Shown one piece after another: positions 17,380 to 28,601 of a stretch of 64,000 bases of DNA; position 1 is the stretch's first letter, and every line of letters begins with the position of its first letter. The stretch spans positions 19,439,310-19,503,309 of the forward strand of contig NC_068352.1 of the NCBI RefSeq assembly GCF_014633365.1, in the 5' to 3' direction. The notes under the pieces are model-generated. The model had not been told where the DNA came from, did not search any database, and saw only the letters and a list, made by a program, of their open reading frames with translations. The DNA is from Diospyros lotus. Taxonomy: Eukaryota; Streptophyta; Magnoliopsida; Ericales; Ebenaceae. Made by a program: the position numbers and the translations under genes.

Positions 17380-20066
17380 TGTAAACACCCCCGCCTGGAT
17401 ATCCCAACCACCCAGACTACCCGAACGGGAGCACCTACGAAAGGAGAACGAATGAAACATAAGGTAGAAACCACCCTGGCATGCATACATAAGAATTGAG
17501 ACAACGGAAACTAAGCTATACACATGCATGCACTACAGGTACTCCGTTAACATAACGGTCACACGAAAGATAAAAGAATACATACTCCTATGCCGACATA
17601 CATGAGACACAAGGCATTACCCGACACAGTAAAAAATAATAGAGAGTCAATCCCTCTCAGACATCAGAGTTAACTAAGGTTGACGGGGGAATGACAGGAA
17701 CTGACAGAACTGCCTCTACACCATACCGACTCTACCGCTAGAAGCTAACTCCCTTGTCCTTGACCCACGCTGCCATTACTTGGAATGATAGAAAGCAAAG
17801 TGAGTCGAGAGACTCAACAAGCATAAAGAAAGAAAGACAGAAAGTTGAACATATCCAATAAACTCTCCCCAGAACACCAACCCCCAAGCACACACAAACC
17901 ATGAAATGCTCAAAATAGTACAAAAGCGTAAATAAAAGCACATATCAATTCTTGGGGCCCACACAAGACACACGGCATCCAAGTCCCATACCAACTTGTC
18001 GTTGCCCTGAAAGACAACAAATACCTCCAACAAATCTGTGCGCGCTGTCTTAGGTCAGTGCTCCCATCACCCGAATGCTCACGTCGGTCCTCCCGACACC
18101 CGAGTTGTAGAATAACCGAGCCGTATGCTCCCTCGGAACTATCCTCCCGTCCGAGATCTATGAATTGACAGTAACCATGCAATGCACATAAAAATGCAAT
18201 GGCGTAGTGAGCATCAACTGGATACACTGACGCCCATACATCTAGGCATCAAGTCATACTCTGCCCACATAGTAAACCACAGGCGATGTATATGCTAGTG
18301 CCAAATGCAATCTAACCATGCTAGAATGTCCGTGTCCAAGCATACTCAATAAATGAATACCCCAACATGCATCTCATACCCATGTGCATATCATACTATG
18401 AACGATAATACGACATAACAAATCATGCAGTAAATCACATAATGGCAGAGCTAGTCAACGGTGTTTGGCACCAGTCAACGGTCAATGACTAAGAATGTCC
18501 ACCCGATGGTCCACTTCAGGGTCGTACGATAGTTTACTCCAACGTCTCCAAATAGCCGACTCCTACCCTACTGCTCGATAGCCCTAGTCGATCTATACCG
18601 GAGAAATCCATAAATACACCCGCACATCTAGGAACCTAGTCCCCAAGTTAGATTCAACATCATTCCGAAAGGAATGGGGGGTGTACAAACCCCCATAGGC
18701 TCACAATAAATAAAGTTTCAGAAGTTTCGAATTTAATTTAAATCATACCAAATGAATACTAACTCAATAAATAATACTAGGCGCCGATTTAGAGTAAGGG
18801 AGGAGGTAAAATTCAAGAAACAACGGAGACTTACACAAAGATTGTAGGGTTTACAAAGGGGGTTTAGAGCTTGCCTTTATACAGTCGTTCCTTGCCTTTC
18901 TTGCACTCTCGTTGCGAAATAAAACGTTTTCTAGCAATTAATAAAATCATAACTTACATTAAGCAAATTTAACTGTGTAATATAAATAATTTAGCCGTAC
19001 AAAATTCTTAATCATATAACGCTTCTAATACTTTTTACCCACGTAAGCACATTACAAATAAAACCCCAACAAGACTCATATTTAATTTAAATTAAATAAC
19101 GCTAATAAAATTCTTGATTCGTATAATTACTACGCGAATCTGAAATGAATTAAGGAAAGGCGAGGGGTTTACAAAATGGAAAGAGATCACAAGGGTAGAA
19201 GGGAGCTTGCCTCGTTTAAGCTGATTACAGTATTTTTACGCTTGCATGCCACCAAATTAATACATGCTGCAAATTAACATAACCTCCCAAAATTAATAAA
19301 ATCAGAGCCAAAACGAAATTCCAACCATACAAAATGATTATTACATAGTTCTTTACTTACCTGGCTAATTAAACCATGATTAAATCACATTAAATCTTGA
19401 ATTTTTCCCCAAAATTTCCTACTGGTGCACCTTCTTCTTCCCATTATTTTCCTTCTCTAACTGTTGCTAAAAAATGCCCGATTACTCTCCAATTTTCGCT
19501 GCAAATTGCAACTTAGAAAGATAAGGAAACAGACCACCAGCGGCTGCCGCGTGGCAGCCTCAATGCACCCACCACGCCTCCCTTAGCTCGAACCCACGAC
19601 CTTGCCTCCCACCTCGCGCACGTAAGCCACCCGCTCCAGCTGCTCTTCTTTGACATATACACTCACCCATTAAACTTACAGTAAACCCAAGACAGATTCT
19701 AAAATTTGCATTTAAACCCCACCACTTCCAGAAATTACCACATACACCCATATAATAATATAATAACTTTTATACCCCCAAATTCCTATAATTAATTCCC
19801 CATCACTTAAACACAAAATAAATTAATTAATAATTAACAACTATTAAATAATTATTCACTTCCAATAAATCAAAAATTACTTCACCTAATTAATTCCTTC
19901 ATTATTTCCATAAATATTCTCAAATAATTTAATTAATTACCCTTAATTTCCTATTTGCTCAAAACAACATAAACTTTTATTTTTCCTTAAATCCCCAAAT
20001 ACCCAATAACGACATCAACACTGATATTTATAATTATTATTTATCTTCAAATTTAGGGATGTTACA
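17380..20066 (-). mobile_element. Solo LTR, 2.69 kb, copy A of a three-copy family
   Basis: The sequence between TG at 17380 and CA at 20066 is the reverse orientation of 45073-47761 and the same orientation as 36199-38917. A perfect 5-bp target duplication TGTTA flanks it (17375-17379 and 20067-20071). There is no coding frame: open frames such as 17910-18227 recur only as decayed shadows in the other copies. TGTAAC-type ends and a length near 2.7 kb fit the long LTRs of Ty3/gypsy elements (inference). No internal part is present, so the element has been reduced to a solo LTR. Confidence 0.9.
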
Positions 20067-20140
20067 TGTTAAGTCATATATTAGGTTTGGATGATGATAT
20101 TTAAAATAATATATTAAAGATGGAAGTTGATAGAGTTTTT

Positions 20141-20930
20141 AATTGAGTAAGATATATAATCAATTGAGTATATCAAAAAATTAATCAAGTATAAATTCTA
20201 TTATAATCAAGTAAACCAATTATATATAACATATAATCGATTACAAGTTAGAACATATTCAAGTAAGTGTGAGTTTGTACTTGACTAAATGTACTCTTGT
20301 ACTCGAGTAGATAATGTAGGTTTCTGATTGAGTAAAAGTAATCATTCAAGCTTTATAATTAAGTAAATATCTCAATGTACTCAAGTAATCTAAATTGTAA
20401 TCGAGTGAATGCCAAAGAATACTCGACTAAATATGTTTTTGTAATCGAGTAATTAATCTCAAGAGAAGTTGCATGTTTTTGGAATAGCAATTGCAATCGA
20501 GTACTTAAATTCATAATCGAGTAAGTTTTTAACTTAGTCAAGTAATTCTATATCATAGTCGAGTAATTTTGCTTGCAGAGAGGTTGGGTAGATATTTGAA
20601 ATATTAATCGATTATGTATATTTTGTAATCAAGTAAGAGTTTATGTTTAAACGATTACAATTTTAATCCACTCAAGTAAATGCAAAAATTAATCGAGTAT
20701 TATTCTTTTATAATTAAGTATTATTCTCTTGTAATCGAGTAAGAAAAAGGCCCACTCAAGTAAGTATTAGTTAAAAAAGAATGAGTCTCTATTCTGCAAC
20801 TTTAATTGAGTAAACAAATTTTTTACTTGAGTACAGTTAAAAAATAGTCGATTACAAATGTTTTTCACTCGAGTAATGTTAAAAAAATAATTGATTACAA
20901 ATAAAACTTACTTAAGTAATGTTGAGTTGA
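20141..20930. repeat. Array of more than 30 short palindromic motifs, consensus AATCGAGTAA / TACTCGAGTA
   Basis: In under 800 bp the motif family TACTCGAGTA, AATCGAGTAA, AATCAAGTAA and AATCGATTAC occurs more than thirty times, in both orientations. Examples start at 20234, 20299, 20378, 20443, 20514, 20557, 20606, 20670 and 20690. Spacing is irregular (roughly 10-45 bp), so this is not a simple tandem repeat. It lies in non-coding, LTR-like sequence. I do not know what binds it or whether it is active. Confidence 0.8.
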
Positions 20931-21560
20931 AGTTTAAAAATATAGTCGTTAAACTAGTAGTTGCAAGTGCATTTAATGCATAGTTCTAACCATTAAGACA
21001 CATATTTTGCTTTAATTTTTCTCTCACACATTTAGTATGATATTCGAATATTCTAATCATGTTTTGGAGAGAAAATGAAACTTTTTCTGCAGATGTCCAT
21101 CAACAAGTCTAAAAGAGAAAATAGGCTAAAGAAAAAGTAGCAGTTCTAATTCTTTCTACTCTAATCCTAAGCCAAAGAAGCCCATTCAAGCTTTCATTTT
21201 CAATTAGCTGTGAAAATAAAGAGAATGATCTTAGCTTCCTATTCTTAAATCTCTATTGATTGAGAAAAACATTATTTTTTGTTGTGAGCTTTCTTTATAA
21301 GCTTTTCTTGTATCATTTTCACCTTTATTTCTTGTAAGCTTTATGTGGTTTTGCCTAATCCCTAAAAGGCAAGAGGTTTCGCCTGATCCTTAAAAAGTCA
21401 GTGGTTACGCATCATCATTTTAAAAGGCATGGTTTCAGTTGAGTTTTGAAAAATTGTTGAAAAGTGGTTATAGCTTATTCCAATTAAAAAGTTATCTAGT
21501 GAATTGGTTGAAAGTTATCTAGTGAGTTACTAAGGTAGTGTGATATAATTATATAGCAAT
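20931..21560 (+). other. Non-coding tail of a probable LTR-like repeat
   Basis: This stretch follows the motif array and contains short phrase repeats: AAAGGCAAG, AAAAGTCAGTGG and AAAAGGCATGG at 21364-21430, and AAGTTATCTAGTGA twice at 21489-21525. It has no coding potential. The sequence from 20100 to 21560 is probably one old retroelement segment, with unresolved boundaries. Confidence 0.4.
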
Positions 21561-22450
21561 GACGCCACAACAACTCAAGAGGGGAGTGAATTAAATTATT
21601 TAAAAATTTGATTATACTTAAAAATCTTTTTACTAAAAAAATGAGGATTTAGTGCAAAAGATGTTGAATGACGGGAAAGCTTAACAAAATAAATATAATG
21701 AAAAATCAACACAATAGAGGGACAAAGCAAAATTTATAGTGGTTAATTCAAATAATCTAATCCACTCTCTTAGCTTTGTGCTAAGCATTTAAAACACTTC
21801 ACTAAATTGTCCTACTTAATCACAAGTAAACCCTCTACTCCACAAAATTAAGAATTACAACATAGACTATTGAATGCTTGCAATAAGTTCTCTGAGAGCT
21901 TTAAATGATTCACCAGCGGTCTATTTATAGTGCTTCCAAAAATATGGCCATTAGTAGCAGTTGAACTCGTTTAATGAGCTATCAAAACTAGTCGTTGAAG
22001 AAGTTTGTGAGAAAAACGGTCGACATGAAGAGCAAAAACGGTTGACATGTTGAAGAACGATCGACCAGTTTGTATGCAGTGGCTGTCTACCGCTTACGGC
22101 TGAGAGCCAAAATTTGACCAGTCGATAGGCTATAAAAGTCGGTCGACAACAAGGACCAAAACGATCAATTGTTCCTTAGAACCAGTTGACAATTTGTCTT
22201 TATTTTTTAAAAGATTTTACTCCATTTTCTCCAACACTTTAATATTGATTTTGAATCACATTTAGGAGAATTTTTGAATAATAAAACTTTATTATACCAA
22301 TCTCAATCAAGATATTTTGAGAAAGAAATAACTTGCATTTTAAGATAAGTTGAAATTAATTTTCATTTGAAACCAAAATCATCTTATAAATTGATTTAGG
22401 GTATAGATATAAAAATAATATTTTTCATCATCAAAATCAAAACCAAGAGC
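21560..22450 (-). mobile_element. Probable LTR-like repeat in opposite orientation
   Basis: On the minus strand the segment runs from a GGTTTTGATTTTGATGATG block (about 22440-22420) to CCCCTCTTGAGTTGTTGTGG near 21580-21560. The phrase ACAACTCAAGAGGGGAGTGA on the plus strand is a familiar edge of repeats in plant genomes (family memory, not a search). It meets the preceding repeat head to head at 21555-21565. No coding frame and no target duplication were found. Confidence 0.4.
22014..22195. repeat. Cluster of GGTCGAC / GTTGAC / GATCGACC motifs
   Basis: Within 180 bp, ACGGTCGACATG, ACGGTTGACATG, ACGATCGACCAG, CCAGTCGATAGG, TCGGTCGACAAC, ACGATCAATTG and CCAGTTGACAAT appear, all variants of one 8-10 bp near-palindrome centred on TCGA or TTGA. 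The surrounding sequence is non-coding. Confidence 0.65.
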
Positions 22451-24637
22451 AAAATAAACATAGTGAAATAGGCTGTGTAATCCGAACTACTATAAAATCT
22501 GTATGTGTTGCATTATTTATTTTTACATTTTATTTCAACAAGTCAAGTTTTCATTTCCAACATTCAAAGTTTGCACTTAGAGCTATGTAATTTGATCTTG
22601 TAAAGCTTATTATCATTCAAGTCATATTTGTATCATTACTTCTTTAAGTACCAAGAATTAAAACTTTTAATAAAATCTTTTATAACTATCTTTCAAATGG
22701 TCTAAAAATCGAAAAAACATTCTTACATAAAAAAATTTAAATTTAATTTTTTTTAAAATATCCAATTCACTCGGTGGCCATTATTTCTTACAAATTCAGT
22801 TCATGACTAATTAGAAAATTATTAATCTTGATACAACTAGTGTTACATATAATTTTATAATCCACGTGTGACGCCTTTATCACATAAAATAATGATTTAT
22901 CACCCTCAAAAATTGACTTTTAAGTATTAGATTACAATAACATCTTTTGTTAATAAAGTTTTTTTTTTTTTTTTAAAAAAAAAAACAAGTCTATACATTA
23001 CTTTATGTATATTTATTAATAAAAATGTGAGATGCATTTATCCAATGTATACTTAAAATTTAATTAATTTTTTTTTTAATTTTATCGTTGCTCATTTGAT
23101 GTTGTTTTTATTTTAAATTCATAATTTTAGGTTTTATGAGATTTGAGTATAGACAAACTTTTTGGCATTATTATGAAATTGCCTTAACCTAGTTAAATAT
23201 ATAATATTTTATATTTTTATTAATTTAAATTTAAAATATTATTTATTTTTATTAGTTATTAATTATCATCTTCTAAATTTTATTTTACCATTTTAAAACA
23301 TTTCGTTTTATATTTTAATTATTATTTTAAAAATAAAAACAAAAAATGGTATTTTGTTATTATTTTTATTTTTTAAAATAAAAAAAATATTTTTATTTTT
23401 TTTCCTTTTGCCATTCACTTTTTTTTGGCAATGAAATGTTTCCCATAGGTGTTGCGCTATCACCTTTGCCTAAAAGAACTCAAGGTCGAAATTGAGGGCT
23501 GCCCGATTTCCTGATTAATATCTTTTCTTCACTAGTGGGGGCTGGGGTGGAAGAGGGTTCGAAAGGAGACCTCATCCCAATTCAAGGAGTTACAAATTCA
23601 TTGAAAAACTTTTCGAGACCCTCTTTGTCTTGGATTTACCCTCAAATATTAAAATTTTATTTTTGATAAATTCAAATTGTTCCAACATAATAAGTTGGAG
23701 ACCACCCAAGTCTTTTCATCACAAATATCAATATTCTTATGAATGTTCCTTATAATGGGTAAAGATGTCAATGATTTGACAATTTTAAACACGTCTGTGT
23801 TCTTCTTGAATATTTTTAAATGAATAACCAGATGTTAGCATCATAAATATTAATATTCACATAAAAAGTCTTCAACTACTTAAGGAGGTTTCACAAAGGA
23901 AGATTGGGAGTTCGTTTTTTTAAGGTCAGACTTTTTGAAGCATTTTTCTCACGTTATATATAGTTTTTTGTCCTATTGGGAGGAATGGTATTTTTTTCGC
24001 TATTTTAGTCTCTCTTTTTTCATTTTAGTTGTGTTACTTGGGATATACTCTAACTGTAGACGCCTTTAAAATTGTACATGAGATAACTCTAGTTGTGTTA
24101 CTTGCGATATACTCTAGCTTTTGGTTTTTTCAATAAAATTTTTATTTATAGAAAAAAGATTTTGCCTTTAAAACTCAACTTTACAATTTTAAGGAGATTG
24201 AGATTGCGAGAACATTTTTGTATATTATAATTTTACTCTTTTATAATAACTAAAAAAATTTAATTTATCATATGTCCCAATAAAAATGCATCTATACTAT
24301 TTCTTACTTTATATTTATATATAGAAAGTATATTTTGATAAATATATTTATTTTCATACTTACTTATAAATATTTTTAAAAAATAAATTTGTTAAATTAT
24401 GTATTTTTGTAATCACAAATTATACATAGATTTGTTAAAATATACTTTATATGTAATAAGTTTATATATATATTTATATATCATTTATAATTTTTATGTC
24501 ATTTTTAGTTAGTTGACATTCTAATTTAACTTAACTTAAATATTTTACCAAACAGTTATAAATTCATATAAACTTGATAAATGTACTAAAACACTTCTAT
24601 GTCACTTGATAAATTTACATGTCTAAGGATTATCGCT
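22451..24637. other. AT-rich non-coding stretch
   Basis: No gene is supported. It contains long A and T runs (for example 22964-22985) and a short less AT-rich block at 23430-23600. No terminal repeat or protein domain was recognised. Confidence 0.45.
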
Positions 24638-24640
24638 TTA

Positions 24641-25522
24641 GGGGACGTTTGTTAAAATGATCAAGATAAAAGATATTAAGATAAGGTTGGAATACATTCC
24701 AGATCAAGATATGAAATGATCAAAATAAGATTGAAAAGCATTCCAAAATTTCTATCAGAGTGTTTGTTAAATTTTTTGGAATCCATTAATAATTGTATTT
24801 TTTTTATGTGTTTGTTAATGCATATGATAATTACCAAGATAAGAGTTTTTTTTATCAAAATATCTCTATTATTAAATTTATGATTAAAATACTATTTTAT
24901 GATTAATATGAATTGTCAAAAAAATAAAAATAAAAAATAAAAATAAAATTTTATTTTCTAAATTCATGTTCAAAAATAAATTTAAAAGGAGTTGAAAAGT
25001 AGAAATAATTATTATTAGAATTACAAATTGGTGAAATGATAATAAAATATAAAATTAAATAAAATAATTTAAAAATTGATGAAATTAATTATATTAGTTA
25101 ATAAAATATATAGAGAGAGAGAGAAATTTAAATTTTAAAAATTAATGAAATGAATAATGTCATTTAAATTTTAAAAATTATCAAAACATATAATAATTTA
25201 AAAATATTTTAAATAATATTAATTATAAGACTTAAATAAATAAGTTTTTTTAATAAATTTAAAATTTTAAAATGCATTAAATGGCATTAATTATCCTACA
25301 AGGGGCATATAAGTAATTGAGCCTTATCTTGAAAGAGCCAGATAAATTTATTCGAGGGAGAGGTCGGATAAATTTATCTTAAAAGGAGGAGATAAGAGGT
25401 CACGTGAGGTTTTTCCGGAAATGATCAGATAAATTTAATAAACACGTTGGAAAGACTAAATATCTGGAATGTTTTCCATATCTGACATTTTCTCCCTCTT
25501 ATCTTGATTAATAAACACCCTC
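24641..25522. mobile_element. MITE-like element, PIF/Harbinger (Tourist) type, 882 bp
   Basis: The left end GGGGACGTTTGTTAA matches the reverse complement of the right end, GAGGGTGTTTATTAA. Both flanks carry TTA (24638-24640 and 25523-25525), the target duplication of PIF/Harbinger elements. Inner parts of the two arms also pair (ATCAAGATAA on the left, TTATCTTGAT on the right). There is no transposase frame. Family assignment rests on terminal sequence and TTA target only. Confidence 0.6.
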
Positions 25523-25551
25523 TTAATGTGTATATATATTTATATTTTAAG

Positions 25552-25912
25552 GTAATATTTGTTAATTAAGATATAAATTAAAAAAAGTAAGATATGGAAA
25601 GTATTCAAAATAAAATTATTTTTCATTATATTTGTTAAATTTATCTGACGACTCTTTGAAAAGAAGTCGTGTGACTTCTTATCTTGAAATTTTCAAATAA
25701 ATTTATCTCTTTTCTCTCTAGATAAATTTATTTTGAACCTTACAAATGAAAAAAAAAATGATACATATATTCTTTCGTATATTTTAAAAAATTTAACAAA
25801 TAATTTGATAAAAATTTTAAAATATTTCTCAGATTTATCTTGATCATTTTATATCTTGATTCAGAAAATATTTCAACTTTATTTTACTCATTTTAACAAA
25901 CAAAGAATAATA
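25552..25912. mobile_element. Degenerate relative of the preceding MITE
   Basis: A second, shorter copy of the same style: TATTTGTTAATTAAGATA near the left end and TTTTAACAAACAAAGAAT near the right end, with shared internal phrases AAATTTATCT and ATCTTGATCATTTTAT. Ends are too eroded to call a target duplication. Confidence 0.4.
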
Positions 25913-26872
25913 GTTATATTTCAAGGATTTAACCAATGGAATTACGAAGTATAAATCATCAAAATATAACATATCAATTGAATCTAAGATTAATTTAAAA
26001 AAATTCAAAATCTCTGCCTTGTCAGTAAACTAATAGATGCCATTAATAAAGTTTTATCATATTTAAATCAACGCCATTAACTATGCTAATTAAATGCTTT
26101 GATTTGAATGACTTTATGGGGGTGATTTCCTTCATTTGGCTTGAATTGAGTTTATTGAATCATATTTGATCACTACACTCACCAATTTTTCATTAATTAA
26201 GTCTTCATATTTGGTAAAATTAATTTTTTTTATTATTGTCCAATCCACTAAGATTCTCTTTACAACTAACTAGACACTTTTAGTTCTAGTTACTAATTAA
26301 TCACGTAATTACTCAACTAATTTTTCTTTCAAATTTCATAAATTACATGGTAAAGCAAGTTGATTCACAAATTCACCCTGAATTTAGACTCAAATATAAA
26401 TGTTTTTGATAACATATCTAAACAATACGTTAAAATTTTTAAATTTTAAATATATAATAGGGACTAGTGATTCTATTCTATCTAAATGTAACATTAGAAA
26501 GTATATTGACACCAACCCTTATTAAATGCATAAATGCAGAGAAGTTGAATGTCTTAATTAGAATTACAATTTAGTTATCTAAAAAGAATTAGAATTAGAA
26601 TTCACAAAAGGACCTATTTTTTAGCTGTCTAATTAATGCATGGCAATGGCATGGTAAATTAACATGAATAATAGCCTTGTCGTTTGTTTGTCATAAAAAA
26701 TAAAAAATAAAAAATAAAAAATAAAAAAAATCCTATCCCAATACATTGATACTCTCTTCCTACCAAACAACAATATTATAATTTAAGGATAACATTAAGA
26801 AAACCAAGTGCTAATCTATTCCTGCGTACCAAACGACAATATTAATTATGGCACTAAAACAAGTTATTAATT
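25913..26872. other. AT-rich stretch left of the hAT element
   Basis: No gene is seen. A short 7-bp-period A-rich microsatellite (TAAAAAA units) lies at 26693-26730. Confidence 0.45.
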
Positions 26873-27115
26873 CTAAATATCAATGTTTGAAAATGCAGCC
26901 TAGGCGAGGTGGTTGCCTAGGCATTAGGCAACCCTTGGCTGCTGTGATTAAGGGCAACTCGACACCTTTAGGCGTCGGGCTCGATTAATCGGATCCAGGT
27001 GACAAGGCGATCCTTGGGTCACGACTTGGGCCGCCTAGTCACCTGGATCGTTATTTCCCTTTCCCTTTCTTTATTTTCTATTTCCCTTTCTCTCTCTAGT
27101 CGTTTGCCACTTGGG

Positions 27116-27120
<5 letters not shown>

Positions 27121-27158
<38 letters not shown>
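27121..27158. repeat. (TC)n microsatellite
   Basis: Nineteen uninterrupted TC units lie in the 5' region of the hAT element, between the terminal repeat and the transposase frame. Neighbouring CT-rich sequence to about 27350 gives open frames rich in Ser and Leu that are not genes. Confidence 0.95.
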
Positions 27159-27161
<3 letters not shown>

Positions 27162-27539
27162 ACCACCTTCAATCTCGTCTCTTGGTTGTTCTTTCTCACC
27201 GTTGCCGCCGATCTTGTCTCTTAGTCGTTCTTTCTTGTTGTCGATCTCATCTCTTGGTCATTCTTTCTTGTTGTCGTCTATCTCATCTCTTGGTCGTTCT
27301 CTCTCGTCACCTTTCTCGTTTCTTAGCCATTCTTTCTCGTTGTCGCTGATCCAGTACGTATCGCCATCTTATTTCATTACAAAAAATTGCTCATTGCTAC
27401 AACAAGCAAGAATGTTGTTGTTGCTTGTTCATCTTTCATTTGCTGTTGTTGTTTGTTCATCTTTCTTAGTTCATTAGTTGTCTATTTTAATTCAATGTTA
27501 ATTACTCAAGATTCAAGAAAAAAAAAGAAGAAGAAGAAG

Positions 27540-28601
27540 AAAACATTAAGTCAAATGATGTTGGATAGGATTAGGAGTACGGGAGTATCATTCGAGGCCT
27601 CCTCAATTCTTAAAAGGAAGTCAAATGATATTGGATGGGAGTATGAAATGTTAATTGATCTAAAGAATATGGATAAAATTAAATATAAGTTGTGTGGTAA
27701 AGTTATGTCTGGAGGTGTTTACAAAGTAAAAGAACACATTGGCCACATTTCTAGAAATGTTTCTGCATGTCCAAAATTTTCTATGGTTGATCAAACCAAA
27801 TGCAAGAATGCTATTGTCGAGGCAAAGAGTAAAAAGAAAAGTAAAAAAGATGAGGAAGATTTGATGAGATCCTCTATTAATATCTCTGAAATGGGGGAAG
27901 GAGATGATGAAGATGAATTGCAAGAGTTAGGAAGCAGAAAATGTCTTGTACTCTTGGCCCTATGGATAAGTTTGCAAGCTCCATCAGCCCTGAAACTTGT
28001 TTGAGTACGGGAATGACACCAAGGCAACAAAATATCAGCGAAACATTCTTTAAAGAGAAAACACAGTCTGCTTGTGAATATTTTGCTAGATGGATATACG
28101 AAACTGATATACTTTTCAATGCTATTGACCATGATAGCTTCAAATTGTTTGTTGAGACGATTGGTCAATTTGGGTCGGGCTTCAAACCTCATAGTCAATA
28201 CAAGTTGAGGGAGTCATTATTAGAGGAAGAAGTTGATAGAGCAAAAGAGTTACTAAAGAAACATGAAGAAGAGTGGATACGAAATGGTGCTCTATTATGA
28301 CAAATGCTTGGATAGATAGAAAAATGAGGAGTATCATGAACCTATGTGTCAATTCTAACGCAGATACTACTTTTCTTTCTTCTAGAGAGTCTTCAGATGA
28401 AGCGCATACAAGTGAACTCATCTTTGAGTATGTGGACAAGTGGATTAAGCAAGTTGGGACACAAAATGTTATCCAAGTAGTAACTGACAATGCTTCCAAC
28501 ACTATGGGAGCAACAAAATTATTGAAGATGAAGAGGCCAAATATCTTTTGGACCTCATGTGCGACTCACACCATTAATTTGATGCTTGAAAGTATTGAAA
28601 A
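27540..28601 (+). pseudogene. hAT transposase, 5' part: BED zinc finger and start of catalytic domain
   Basis: The frame reads a BED-type zinc finger: KYKLCGKVMSGGVYKVKEHI gives the Cys-x2-Cys-like start (here Leu-Cys-Gly, first Cys changed to Tyr) and the His pair before it ends. A basic stretch KSKKKSKKDEE follows. A frameshift near 27935 moves to a second frame (DKFASSISPETC to ELLKKHEEEW), and another near 28285 to a third, which reads CSIMTNAWIDRKMRSIMNLC and VVTDNASNTMGA, the DUF659/hAT catalytic region with its Asp. The coding sequence stops at 28601, where an LTR is inserted. Domain order matches plant hAT transposases of the BED-DUF659 group. At least two frameshifts plus the insertions make it non-functional. 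Confidence 0.9.

Noticed and set aside
17738..18227. Overlapping minus-strand frames up to 105 residues
   Set aside because: They lie in the 2.7-kb LTR, and their counterparts in the two other copies are not conserved as protein.
26999..27477. Ser/Leu-rich open frames
   Set aside because: They translate the TC microsatellite and adjoining CT-rich sequence of the hAT 5' region.
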